DNA of 64,000 nt from Prado023 sp963774745. GTDB taxonomy: Bacteria > Actinomycetota > Actinomycetes > S36-B12 > CAIYMF01. The translations under genes and the position numbers were made by a program. Positions 51,936 to 61,003 of the stretch are shown here, piece after piece. Position 1 is the stretch's first letter; the number at the start of each line of letters is the position of its first letter. Where the stretch lies: NCBI GenBank assembly GCA_963774745.1, contig CAVZGE010000011.1, positions 733,438 through 797,437 on the forward strand, read 5' to 3'. The notes beneath the pieces were generated by a model. It did not search any database and was not told the origin of the DNA. It saw only the letters and a list, made by a program, of their open reading frames with translations.

Positions 51936-53351
51936 TCAGATTGTCGCAGACGCAACGGGGTTGTCCGAGCGGGACACCTCGGCCAGGTCGCGCAGCGCCC
52001 CCCTGACGGAGTCCAGCAGCACGTCCAGGTCGGGCACGGCGGCGGCATCCGCCGTGATCCCGATCGTCAGCCGCTCGGCGTAGGAGACCAGGGCGAACGT
52101 GCAGCGCACGTCCAGCGCCACGGGGATGTGGGCGACGAACTCCAGCAGCGCCCGCCCGTCGAGGTAGCGCGTCGTGGCTGGTCCCGGCACGTTGGAGGCC
52201 GCGACATTGACCCTGCCCTGACCCGCGCGGACGTACCTGCGGGCCGCTCGGGCGAGCAGCGGCGCAGGGATGTGGTCGGCCAGCCGCACCACCGCATCGG
52301 TGCCGGTCGACACCCCGTGCGACTTCTGTTCGGCGGTGCGCTGCATGACGGCGGCCAACTGCTCAGCAGGGTTTGCCAGCTGCACGGGCAGGTTGACGAA
52401 CATCGCCGACGTCTCATTCGTTGCCATCGACCCCGGCCTGCGCGGGCGCGCCACCGGCACCAGCGTTCGCAGGACGATCGCGTCGATGGGCTCACCCCGC
52501 TCCACGAGGTACCGGCGCAGCCCACCCGTCAGGGCGGTCAGGAAGATGTCGTTGACCGTGCATCCGGTGGCCAGCCGCAGATCGGTCAGGTCCGCGCGGT
52601 CGATCCCCGCCCAGCCCCAGAGCCGCTCACCACCCAGGCTCCCGTTGAGGATGCTGGGCGGAAGGTCCGGACGCACCACGGCCGCGAGCCCGGCCCGCAC
52701 CCGCCGCACCGCCCGGCGCGCCTCGCCCGGGGACAGCACAGCACGCAGCACCAGCCGAAGCAGGCGGAACGGCAGGGCCAGCACCCAGGTCCCACCCGCG
52801 GCGGCGAGGGCGCCTCGGGACGGTGCCGGTCGGGCCGCAGCAGGCTGCGGCACAGGGCGCCCGGGTTCCGCCCCGTCGGTCTGCCCGTCGAGGATGGACT
52901 GGACCACATCGGTCCCGGACCGCCCGTCGACCATCGCGTGATGTGCCTTGGCGACGATCGCCCAGCGCCCAGCGGCCAGGCCATCGACCTGCCACAGCTC
53001 CCACAGCGGCCTGCCCACATCGAGCCGCTCGGCCATGATCCACAGGACCGTGGCGCGCAGCTGGGCATCCCCGCCCGGCGGATCCAGGACGGTGTGGTGC
53101 ACGTGCTCGGCGAGCGCGAACTGCTCGCTGTCCACCCAGATCGGCCGCCCCAGGTCGAGCGGCATCCGCTGCACCCGTCGGCGGTGCCAGGGCTGCGCGG
53201 CCACCCGCGCCTCGATCAGCTCGCGGAGAACCTGATGGTCAGGTGCGGGGCCCTCGAAGATGAGCAGCGACCCGACGTGCAGCGGCTGGGCATCGGTCTC
53301 CATCCAGAGGAACCCGGCCTCCAGCGCGCTGAGCCGACCGTCACCGGCCAC
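51936..53351 (-). CDS. WS/DGAT family acyltransferase (second copy)
   Basis: A second triacylglycerol/wax-ester-type acyltransferase, 471 residues. The catalytic HHAMVDG is at residues 137-143. Other family blocks are the N-terminal LSALEAGFLWMETDAQPLHVGSL, then TVNDIFLTALTGGLRRYL and NVAASNVPGPATTRYLDG. It lacks the Lys/Ala/Pro tail of the first copy and is more diverged from it, so it is a separate paralogue and not a recent duplicate. GTG 53351 begins AGDGRLSALEAGF. Downstream is the tRNA-Arg; upstream a hairpin separates it from the propeller gene. Confidence 0.92.
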   Translation of the reverse strand: MAGDGRLSALEAGFLWMETDAQPLHVGSLLIFEGPAPDHQVLRELIEARVAAQPWHRRRVQRMPLDLGRPIWVDSEQFALAEHVHHTVLDPPGGDAQLRATVLWIMAERLDVGRPLWELWQVDGLAAGRWAIVAKAHHAMVDGRSGTDVVQSILDGQTDGAEPGRPVPQPAAARPAPSRGALAAAGGTWVLALPFRLLRLVLRAVLSPGEARRAVRRVRAGLAAVVRPDLPPSILNGSLGGERLWGWAGIDRADLTDLRLATGCTVNDIFLTALTGGLRRYLVERGEPIDAIVLRTLVPVARPRRPGSMATNETSAMFVNLPVQLANPAEQLAAVMQRTAEQKSHGVSTGTDAVVRLADHIPAPLLARAARRYVRAGQGRVNVAASNVPGPATTRYLDGRALLEFVAHIPVALDVRCTFALVSYAERLTIGITADAAAVPDLDVLLDSVRGALRDLAEVSRSDNPVASATI

Positions 53352-53421
53352 GCGTCCAGTGTGGCACCCCAGCCGCCACGGTGTCGCCCACCGATGGGGC
53401 CGACCGACGGCAGCGAGACGG

Positions 53422-53464
53422 CCGTGTGCCCGGGGCCGCCCCGCCGCCGGCCCCGGGCACACGG
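53422..53464 (-). terminator. strong hairpin terminator
   Basis: A perfect 17-bp stem (CCGTGTGCCCGGGGCCG at 53422-53438, complement at 53448-53464) with a 9-nt loop, just past the stop of the propeller gene at 53476. There is no T-run. It probably ends the VOC-propeller transcript. Confidence 0.8.
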
Positions 53465-53475
53465 TCCGGTGGAGG

Positions 53476-54537
53476 TCACCGGGTGAGCGCCACCAGGCTG
53501 GGCTGGAAGGCGAAGTACGACCCGTTCAGCACGAACACGGTCCCCGGGTCACCGAATGCGACGGCCGTGGGGTAGTCCAACGACCCGTCGGGGGTGTCGA
53601 CCGCCGCGACCCGACCATTGGCGTGCATCACCACCACCGCCGCAGGCGTGAGCGTCTCGGGCGGCCACTTCGTATCGTCGTAGGTGCCACTGACAGCCAC
53701 CCACAACCGGCCGCGCGCGTCGAACCTGATCCCGTCGGCGCCCATCAGGAGCGGGTCCTCCGCGACGACCCTGGCAGAACCGGACGACTTCCCCTGTCCC
53801 ACTGGGATGCGCATGATGAGCCCGCGGTCGTACGAGGACACGTAGAGCGCGCCCTTCCCGAAGGTGATCCCGTTGGCTCCCATGCCCGGCACCGACACCG
53901 GGGTGAGCACGTCCGAGGCGAACCACGGATCAGCCGGGGTGGTCGCCCGGGTTGCCGATCCGCTCCAGATGCAGCCGTTCTGGCTGTCGGTCACGTACAG
54001 CGCCCCCGCGTGCTCGACCACCTCGTTGGGCATCGCGATCTCCGGAAGCGTCATGACGTGGTCGGCTGACGCGTCGGTCACCCGCAGGATCCCGGAAGCG
54101 GGCTCCTCCGGGCTGGGCAGCGCGTTCTCCACAGCGAAGTTGAAGACCCCCACGAACACCCGGCCGTGGTCGTCGACGTCGACGCCCGTGAGCATCGCGA
54201 ACTCGCCCAGCGGGATCTCCGGGCCGAAGGCGACCCGCGAGCCCCCGGGCAGGACACGCCAGAGCTGGCCCGAGTTCGGCGTCCAGGGGCCCATCGGCTG
54301 ATCAGGGTCGATCGGCACACCCCACTGGGTGACGCTGACGATCATCCCCCCGCGCCCGTCCGGGGCCATGCTCTCCGCGAAGGCCCCACCCTCTCCCGGA
54401 TCGAACTGGGTGACGACGTGATAGGTGTCGAACCCCCCTGGATCGGCAGCGGCCGGTGAAGCCGTCGCTCCCGGCCCCTGACCCACCACCAACCCGGCAA
54501 CCGCCAGGCCCAGCAGCACGCGCCTCAGGTTCCTCAT
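53476..54537 (-). CDS. secreted SMP-30/NHL-type beta-propeller protein
   Basis: A 353-residue exported protein. The signal peptide (RVLLGLAVAGLVVGQGPGA) ends near residue 28. The mature part has five to six blade-like repeats: GAFAESMAPDGRGGMIVSVT, ALYVTDSQNGCIWSG, GALYVSSYDRGLIMRIPVG and GADGIRFDARGRLWVAVSG. This is the pattern of SMP-30/gluconolactonase or NHL propellers. The substrate is unknown. ATG 54537 has AAGGA-rich sequence before it. It follows the VOC gene by 27 bp, probably the same operon. Confidence 0.8.
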   Translation of the reverse strand: MRNLRRVLLGLAVAGLVVGQGPGATASPAAADPGGFDTYHVVTQFDPGEGGAFAESMAPDGRGGMIVSVTQWGVPIDPDQPMGPWTPNSGQLWRVLPGGSRVAFGPEIPLGEFAMLTGVDVDDHGRVFVGVFNFAVENALPSPEEPASGILRVTDASADHVMTLPEIAMPNEVVEHAGALYVTDSQNGCIWSGSATRATTPADPWFASDVLTPVSVPGMGANGITFGKGALYVSSYDRGLIMRIPVGQGKSSGSARVVAEDPLLMGADGIRFDARGRLWVAVSGTYDDTKWPPETLTPAAVVVMHANGRVAAVDTPDGSLDYPTAVAFGDPGTVFVLNGSYFAFQPSLVALTR

Positions 54538-54564
54538 GTCCTTGCCTTCCTCTCTGTTCCGCTC

Positions 54565-54963
54565 TCAGGAACCCGCCGACGTGCGCGGCAGGAAGAACTC
54601 GAGCGGGATCTCATCGGGATCCCGGAAGTTCAGGTGCCACCCGAACGGCGACTCCTCGATTCCGGACTGGGTGACACCGTGGGCGCGCAGGCGATCGAGC
54701 CACCCGTCGAGCTCGCCGCGGCTCGCGCACACGAAGCCGACATGGTCGAGCCCGACCCGGGTCTGGGTGAAGGCCTCGTCGACGACGTCGGGATCCTGGC
54801 GCAGGTCGATCGCCTGACCGGAGGGGGTCATGAAGACCTTCATCGGCGCGGGCTCGTCGAACTCCGCCACGAGGGTCATGTCGAACAGGCGGGCGTACCA
54901 GTCGGCGCTCTTGTCGATGTCGTGGACGCTGAGCGCCACATGCTGGATCACGGGGGTGGTCAT
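54565..54963 (-). CDS. VOC (glyoxalase/dioxygenase) family protein
   Basis: A 132-residue single-module VOC protein with paired betaalphabetabetabeta units: IQHVALSVHDIDKSADWYARLF and RVGLDHVGFVCASRGELDGWL. Histidine in IQHVALSV, His in VGLDHVGF and the glutamate of IPLEFFL are the likely metal ligands. The reaction cannot be named; lyases, dioxygenases and resistance proteins share this fold. AAGGAG nine bases upstream fixes ATG 54963. Confidence 0.88.
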   Translation of the reverse strand: MTTPVIQHVALSVHDIDKSADWYARLFDMTLVAEFDEPAPMKVFMTPSGQAIDLRQDPDVVDEAFTQTRVGLDHVGFVCASRGELDGWLDRLRAHGVTQSGIEESPFGWHLNFRDPDEIPLEFFLPRTSAGS

Positions 54964-55076
54964 GGCCTTGCTCCTTCTCTGCGGGTGTGCTCCCGACTCC
55001 ACGGTGCTCCCCGGACCGCCGCCGGCGTATCCGTGGAACCACCGGGTTACGGGCACCCGTCGCACCCCCGAGGGCC

Positions 55077-55094
55077 TCCTGAGTTCCCTCAGGA
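55077..55094. promoter_or_regulatory. inverted repeat between VOC and LuxR-type genes
   Basis: TCCTGAG and CTCAGGA separated by four bases lie 26 bases before the LuxR-type start in the divergent region. It could be an operator or a small RNA hairpin. Support is only the symmetry and position. Confidence 0.35.
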
Positions 55095-55119
55095 CCTCCG
55101 GCGGGAGCATGCTCGAGGG

Positions 55120-55945
55120 GTGCTGGTCGGACGATCAGGGGAGTTGGCACGGCTGGATGCACTGGTCGTGTCCACCCAGATGGGTGCCGGTGGCTGCCTG
55201 GTCCTCGTCGGCGACCCGGGAATCGGCAAGAGCGCGATGCTCGACGCGCTGCACCGGCGCGCCCGGCGGCGCGGCCTGCGGGTGCTGCGCGCGACCGCGG
55301 GCCGGAGCACCTGTCCGGGCTCGTTGCTGGCCGACCTCCAGGCGTCGACGGCGGACGGCTCGGACCGTCGCACGGACCTCGGGTGGCCCCAGGTCGATGA
55401 AGCCCTGGCGCTGCTGGATGCCCTGGTCGGACCCGGGCCCGTCCTGCTCCTGGTCGACGACGCCCACGCCGCCGACGCGCTGTCGCTGACAACCCTGCGA
55501 ACGGCGATCGAGCGGGTGGGGCCGGCACGCCTCGCCGCGGTGGTCGCCGGCCCCGCGGACGGGGTTCTGGCTCAGCACCTGCCACGCTGGCCCCGTCTCC
55601 GTCTCGATCCACTGGACCGGGAGGCGGCGCGAACCGTGCTGCGCGCGAGCCTCGGCCCCGGGAACGTCGTCGCAGTGCCGGACCAGGTCATCGATGCCCT
55701 GCACGGCAACCCGCAGGCCCTGGTCGCCGCCCACGACCTGCTGTCGCCGGACCAGCTGTCCGGTCGAGCGGCCCTGCCCACGCCGATGCCCGTGCCGCCG
55801 GCACTGGTCACGGGCTGGGCCCGGACCCTCGACCGGCTGGGGCAGCCGGCGCAGGACGCCCTGCTCGACCTGGCCATCTCCGGTGGCCGGTTGGACCTCC
55901 TGACGGCCATGGCCGGATCCGGGCGGGCACTGGCCGAGCGACCCG
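55120..55945 (+). pseudogene. MalT/LuxR-type AAA ATPase, cut off by a sequence join
   Basis: The first 275 or so residues of a large STAND-type regulator. GTG 55120 begins LVGRSGELARLDALV, then Walker A VGDPGIGKSAMLDAL, Walker B PVLLLVDDAHAADALS and the sensor region ARLAAVVAGPADGVL, as in the LuxR-family ATPases. These proteins are normally 800-950 residues and end in a GerE-type helix-turn-helix. Here the reading frame runs into unrelated sequence at about 55,945, where it would next have continued its arm domain. The truncation follows from the join and is not evidence that the gene is broken in the organism. Confidence 0.85.
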
Positions 55946-55952
55946 TGATGGA
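55938..55952. other. junction between two unrelated sequences
   Basis: Left of this point the plus strand codes for an actinobacterial LuxR-type ATPase without its C-terminus. Right of it the minus strand codes for a verrucomicrobial-type esterase without its C-terminus. Gene content, reading-frame integrity and the nature of the proteins change at the same place. No repeat, transposase or tRNA marks a natural insertion end. It is best explained as a chimeric assembly join. Confidence 0.8.
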
Positions 55953-56200
55953 CGGAGAAGATGGTGTACCCTCGCCGCAGGAAAGGCGCGACCATCGCGG
56001 GATGCACGCCCTCGCGGCTAGACCTCCAGCTCCCGCTCACCATCGACCCCCGCGCCGTTCGGGCGCCGTGGCCGAAGGACCTCGAAGACGAGGTCTTTCC
56101 CGTGACGCTGGCCGTACGCGATCCCTGGGGTCTGGGTGAACTTCGGGTTGAAGTTACCACCACAAACCTCCGCCGAAGAGAGCGCGCTGATGAGGGCCAC
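55945..56200 (-). pseudogene. N-terminal fragment of a secreted esterase-like alpha/beta hydrolase
   Basis: The minus strand reads a signal-peptide-like stretch (VALISALSSAEVCGG), then NFNPKFTQTPGIAYGQRHGKDLVFEVLRP. After a frameshift near 56045 it continues MVSGSWRSSREGVHPAMV and RRGYTIFSVHHGS. This matches the start of verrucomicrobial/planctomycetal acyl-hydrolases of the alpha/beta fold (GYTVF-VHGSQP pattern). The catalytic serine would come later and is missing: the sequence meets the LuxR fragment right after HHGS. Cut by the junction. Confidence 0.6.
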
Positions 56201-56299
56201 CGCGCCCAGACCAAACAGATCGCCTCACGACCTTGCCAAATTTCACGCGCCCAGGGTACGGCGCGGTCGCGTCGGCTCCAAGCCTCGCGTTGCAGCCCC

Positions 56300-58020
56300 G
56301 TCAATCGCCTTCCCGGTCCCCGCGTCCGTGCGGGACATTCCAGCTTTCTCCCGGCGCCAACGTGCGCTTCCGTGCAACCGACGTTGCTTCGCCTTCCACC
56401 GCGCGCCCGCGGTCACCGGGCGGGACGACGTGTTGACGAGCGTCACCTCGGCGTCGGTCCCGTGCGCGCGGAACGTGAGGTCGAGCCAGCAGGCCCTCGC
56501 CAGAGTCGGGCATCGGTCAGCCGAACCGACAGCGGACCGACGCCGATCGCCATCGCCTTCTCGGCGGCCAGAGTGGGGCGGTTGCTGAGCAGGTGGATGA
56601 AGGCTCTGTCTCCGACGGGTCGCCGCGCCAGCTCATGCCAGCCGCCCTCGGCCGGCAGGAACCGGCGCAGCGCCTCGCTGTCCGCCACGGCGACAAAACA
56701 GGCGGCCTCCGGTTACCGAGGACTCGCCGCGGCCTCCGGCGACGTGTGGAATTGATGGCGGTTCAAGTAGAACTCGAGGGTCATGGCATTGCCCGCGAAC
56801 GTGAGTGGCAGCCCCGGCGGGGCGTTCGTTCGCAGCCAGGCGGCGAGGTCCTTCATGGCGAGCGTTTGCGCGGTCACTTCCGCGGCCTCCACTTTCAGCC
56901 GCGAGAGCATCGGAATCCCGGCCAGCAGGACCAGCCCAACCGCGACCGCCCCCTGCCAGACACGAACCGGGCGCACCCCGGCCAAGAGTCGCGCCAGCTC
57001 CCGTCCTGCCGCGCATCGCCGCGGCGGGGATGAACGGGAGGAGCAAGTCGGCGGCTTGTGCGGCGCGATGGTGAACACCACGAGACCCACGCCGAACCAG
57101 CAGAACAGGAACCGCTCGAAGCGCTCGCTCCGCCGCGTCCGCTGCCGGGTGTCGCCACACGCGCCAGAATCCCGCGCTCGCGGGCAGGCTCCAGGGCGCG
57201 TAGCGGGCGAGGAAGTAGAGCATCGGGTGGAAAGGGTTCGACCCCGGCCATTGCCCGCCGGCCGAGGCACCGGTCAGGTGGCCGACGAGTTCACGGCCCA
57301 CTTGCTTCTCGCTGAGCTCCGCGCCGGCGTGCGGGTACGCCAGCGCGAACCGGCCGCCCACAGCGCACGTAGAGCGAGGCGCCGGGCCACCAGCGCCCGC
57401 GTACCGGCCGGGCGTCGCCGCCTCGCCGCTCCCACGTCACCGCGAGCAATCCGCCGCCCGCCAACACGAGGCCCAGAGGGCCTTTCGTCAGGGAAGCCGC
57501 GGCCGCTGCGACCCAGAACCCAGTCCAACCCCGGCCCGTCACCCAGGCACGATGCGCCGCCAGAGCGCCCAGCGTAACGGTGGCCAGGAAGACCCGCATC
57601 GGTACGCGCCAGGGTGACGTGCTTGATCCCGAACTGGCAGAAGTAGAGCGAGCAGGCCGCCAGGAAACCGGCCACGACACCGAACTGCCGGCCGCCCACC
57701 CGCACCACCATCAGGGCGGTGCCGATGACCACCATCGCGGACGGCAGGTCGAGGGTCAACCGGCGAGCCGGCCCGCCGGGGCCAGGGTCGACAGCCCCGC
57801 CAGCCAGGTGAGCGGGGGTTTCGATGCGATCTCGCCGTACGCGTCGCGCTGGACGCACCAGTTGCCGTTCTGTACCACGTCGAGCACGTAGGCCGACGGG
57901 CGTTCCTGGTCGTTGTCGGTCAGGTCGGGCGGGCCTGCCAGGCGCACGCCGAACAGGACGAGTCCCAGGCCGAGCACCCAGGCGCGGGCCAAACGGGCGG
58001 AGGGTCCGCTGCGAGCGGCA
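56300..58020 (-). pseudogene. family-39-type (ArnT-like) glycosyltransferase, multiply frameshifted
   Basis: A membrane glycosyltransferase read in pieces on the minus strand. N-terminus (near 58,000): ARAWVLGLGLVLFGVRLAGPP, then DNDQERPSAYVLDVVQNGNW with the acidic pair and EIASKPPLTWLAGL, the family-39 hallmark (KPP). The next pieces are AMVVIGTALMVVRVGGRQFGV, LAAHRAWVTGRGWTGFWVAAA with SLTKGPLGLVLAGGGLLA, then FLFCWFGVGLVVFTIAPHKP. C-terminal pieces are LNRHQFHTSPEAA, ACFVAVADSEALRRFLP and VTLVNTSSRPVTAGARWK. At least five frame changes are needed. It uses a lipid-linked sugar donor; the acceptor is unknown. Confidence 0.7.
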
Positions 58021-58072
58021 ATGGCTGGGCGGCACGGGCCATCGGTGCCGAGTCGGGGCCGGATCGGCGCCG

Positions 58073-58459
58073 TCACGGATCGAGCATCTCGAGTTGGTAG
58101 CGTGCCGAGGCTGACGACTGTCCGGCCACCGCTTGCCGAAGCCGTTGTACTGGTAGTCGAACTTGAAGTGGTAGTTGACGAACTTCTGCCGGTCGGCACC
58201 GGCACCAGCACCTCCCAGCGGTTCGACGTCAGGGCGGTTCGCTGCATCGGGTGGAACTCGGTGCCCACCACCACGTACGGGGTGAAGCTGTCGGCCAGAT
58301 CGCGCGCTGGCTGCTGTCCCACCGCACCTCGAACAGATGCAGCCCGTCAGCGGGGCGAATGGCCTGACGCGGGGTCATGTTGGTGATACGCTGCGTGGTG
58401 CAGCCGGCACTGAGGAACAGGGCGAGGCTCAGGCTTGCCAGCGCGAGTCGTTTGCTCAT
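58073..58459 (-). pseudogene. small lipoprotein, frameshifted
   Basis: ATG 58459 gives MSKRLALASLSLALFLSAGC, a signal peptide with lipobox SAGC, followed by TTQRITNMTPRQAIRPADG. Then frames change: ARDLADSFTPYVVVGTEFHP and QRTALTSNRWEVLVPVPTGR, KFVNYHFKFDYQYNGFGK, and finally RYQLEMLDP with TGA at 58073. The repaired length would be about 128 residues. It is an exposed lipoprotein of unknown role, typical of gram-negative-like envelopes rather than of the actinobacterium. Confidence 0.6.
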
Positions 58460-58870
58460 GCCGGCAGCGTTACCAACGCGGGAAAAGCTGTAAAGCGCCG
58501 AGCGCACATTTCTCCGCGCCGCGGGTGGCGTCGGCAAGAACCTCCGGGGTCCTGACACCGCGGGCGCCAACTCCGCCTCCCGGCATCTCGGCGTCTCGGA
58601 GGAGCACCGCCGTAGCGCGGGGTAGTGACTAGCGACAAGCCGGCGGGTCAGGTCGCTGGAACTGTTGACCAACCAAGGTTTGAAGTTGCCCGCCAAAGGC
58701 GCCAAGGGCCGCGAAAGAAGCGGAGTTCTTCTCCCCACTTGGCGAGTGTCCGCGTCTTTTCGCGGGCCCCTCTCCTCTGTGGTCGGGGGGCTGAACGCCC
58801 CGGCGAACCGGCGAAACGTGGAAGGGATGGTCCCTGAAGGCTGATTAGCTCGGTCTCCCCGCTGGCCGCA
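58460..58870. other. region without a gene; holds one copy of a dispersed repeat
   Basis: No supported coding sequence. It contains the repeat copy at 58524-58599 (see the repeat entry) and a stretch whose minus-strand reading is proline- and arginine-rich like non-coding high-GC DNA. Mixed composition continues to the transposase remnant. Confidence 0.5.
58524..58599 (+). repeat. dispersed repeat, copy 1
   Basis: A segment beginning GGTGGCGTCG, containing CCTCCGGGGTCC and ACACCGCGGGCGCCAAC and ending GGCGTCTCGG, that is repeated with minor changes at 61681-61755. Both copies are intergenic. Their shared presence ties the two ends of the right-hand segment to one genome. Confidence 0.75.
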
Positions 58871-59042
58871 TCCCTCGTCGCCGGCGTCCAGAGGCCCCGC
58901 AACACCTCCCCGCATCCCCCCGACCTCCTGCCTCCAGTCCCGCCCGGTCGTCGTCCCCCGGAAGATCGCCTGGCCCTGATCCCCACGGCTCAATCACGTG
59001 ATAAACGACCCCCGCGTACTGGACTCCGATCTTCCCTGCCAC
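58870..59042 (-). pseudogene. REP-associated tyrosine transposase (Y1_Tnp), N-terminal remnant
   Basis: GTG 59042 reads AGKIGVQYAGVVYHV, the N-terminus of RAYT/TnpA-REP proteins (family PxxIEYPGAxYHVMSRG). One extra T then breaks the frame: removing it gives MSRGDQGQAIFRG, and removing another extra G gives DDDRAGLEAGGRG, the next family block. Nothing further downstream is recognisable, and the catalytic tyrosine region is missing. It is a short remnant of a single-strand transposase that acts on REP palindromes. Confidence 0.65.
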
Positions 59043-59444
59043 GCCGAGGATCCTGCCGCGCGTCCGGGTGTCGCATCAAGTCATGTTCGCAGAGTGACCT
59101 CCTTCCAACCACCCTCACTGGTCCAGTACATTGCCCCCACTTCACGGCCCCTTTCTGTCAGCCCCTTTACCGGGCGACGGTCAGTGGAGTTGGATGCGGG
59201 TCGCGGGGCTTAAGTAATCGGGCGATAGTATCTTAAGGTTTTCTCTGGAACCGGGCCCGCGCGAGAAGCGTTCCGTGCGCGCCATGGATCAACCCGGTCA
59301 CCGCGACCCGCACCGCGCTCGGCGCCGGACCGTGGAAACCTGGCTCCAACGCCAGAGCCTGATCGAGGTCTCCGTCAATCGACAACCTGTTACCTCTTTT
59401 TCCCCTAAAGAGTGTCAGTCACTGATTTGAAGCACAAGGAATCC
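59043..59444. other. region without a recognisable gene
   Basis: About 400 bases of mixed composition, less GC-rich than the actinobacterial part. Nothing supports a gene. A T-rich stretch and AAGGA at 59436-59440 precede the next start. Confidence 0.5.
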
Positions 59445-59959
59445 ATGATCGCTCGTAATGTGGCTATTGGCCTGTTCGCCTGTTGGGTGTCGTTCTCAGC
59501 GCTCGCTCAGCGCTCGCTGGAGAGTCTGGTCTCCGAGGCGGGGGCGGACTGGATGTTTGGTCAGTGGCAAGGCACATGGGAAATGGGAGAGTACATCACC
59601 CTGAGTCTCTCCTGGGACCTGGAGAAGCACGTCGCCGTTCTCCAGTGGAAAGGCCCCGACTTGGGAATTCAAGGGCTACACCGTAATCGAGCCCAAATCA
59701 GAGATGCCGAAGTATTACGGCTTCGATAGCCGCGGCTCGGTGGATAAAGGCTCCTGGAGGATGGAAGGCGGCGAACTTGTGCTTCGCGTGGAGAGTGAAA
59801 GCGCTACGCAGGGTTCCTCGAAGCTAGGCATTATCTTCACTGGAAGCGCCAGCGAGGGCTTGAAGCTTCGCTTCCACGCCATCGACAGCTCCGGTGGCCT
59901 GGTCACTCCCGCCTGGGATACCCGCAAATTCAAGATGACCGAGGCTTCCCTTCTTCTTG
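59445..59959 (+). pseudogene. secreted protein of unknown function, frameshifted
   Basis: ATG 59445 with AAGGA upstream begins a signal peptide (ARNVAIGLFACWVSFSALAQ). The mature part is beta-rich: WMFGQWQGTWEMGEYITLSL and HVAVLQWKGPD. After a frame change near 59665 it continues as EFKGYTVIEPKSEMPKYYGF, GSWRMEGGELVLRVESES and SSKLGIIFTGSASEGLKLRF, ending near KFKMTE. The lipocalin-like strand pattern (GQWxGxW ... YTVIE) suggests a small binding protein, but no family is certain. The exact end is unclear because the frame is lost. Confidence 0.55.
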
Positions 59960-61003
59960 CGAAGTCACGCCTCGCCCAGCCGCCTCCGGCAACGGACCAG
60001 CGCCCCCGGAAGTTCCGTGGCTGTTCCTGCTACGGAACAAACGCACACGACCGAGGTTGTCGACGTCGCCAAGGTCCTTGCGTCCGTCATAGAATCGGCC
60101 AAGAACATCCCGTCCCTCTTCTTGTCGCAACGCCAGAGGGTCGAGTCGGTGGAAGCTTTTGTGAAGATCGTGGGCATCAAAAGCCCGAGGAGCGAGAAGG
60201 GGCTCTCCAGTGAAGAATTGCGTCGGATGCTCGGCTCGCTGAACGCCGAGGAGCTCAACTGCACGCCCGCGGGACCAATGCTCCCTTGAACTTGGTCATG
60301 GAATTCCCCGCGACGAGGGATTTCAGGGATCAGCCGGCCGTCATCCTGAATGCTCATATCGACACGATCTCTGCCCAAAGAGGATATGCCCCAGAACAAA
60401 TGGATTTTGAAGTCCAGACCCGGGAATTCTTCCACAGGAAGGAGGGCTCTTTCGGGGCGGATGATAAGGCGGGGGTCGCAGTCATCGTTTCCGCTTCTGC
60501 GGAAGGTGAGTCGGACTATTGGGACAAGGGGGTCGGGCACAGAAGGGTCCTGGTGATCTTTACGGCTCATGAGGAGGGGGGGTGCATCGGCGCAACGTAT
60601 CTTGCCGAGCGGTACCCGGAGCTGTTTGAGAAGGTCGAGGAATCGCTTTGACCTGCGATGGTCCCATCAACGACACTCCTTCCTTGTATCCCGACAATTC
60701 CTTTGTTGTCGTCGTGGATGAGCAGACAAGCAACGCGCTGCCGTACAGGAAGATCGTCGAGTACGTGCGGGACCTTTGTGGGTTGAAAAAGGCCACCTTT
60801 GCCAAGACGCGCTATGGTCTTGGGCAGGGCGATTTTGCCCACTTTCCCCCCCAAGCCCACGCAGATCTTCACGTCCGAAGCCCTTATCAAAACAACCATA
60901 GACGTGAGAGGGTCAAGCTGGACGATCTGTTCAATCACATCGAACTGTTTACCTATATCCTGCTGCGCTTGGACGGCACCTCGGTCCAGCTAGATCAGCG
61001 CTA
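59957..61003 (+). pseudogene. M20-like peptidase, frameshifted into several pieces
   Basis: Pieces of one metallopeptidase. The N-terminal part is HTTEVVDVAKVLASVIESAK, SVEAFVKIVGIKSPRSEKG and LGSLNAEELNCTPAGPM. The metal sites follow in the next frame: ILNAHIDTI, SFGADDKAGVAVIV, then IFTAHEEGGCIGATYLAERY (catalytic glutamate pair). Then NDTPSLYPDNSFVVVVDEQT, YGLGQGDFAHFPP, QIFTSEALIKTTIDVRG and HIELFTYILLRLDGTS, ending at 61003. The order H-x-D, ADDKxG, EE matches tripeptide aminopeptidase-like M20 enzymes. At least three frame changes. It diverges in orientation from the esterase and the glycosyltransferase. Confidence 0.65.
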
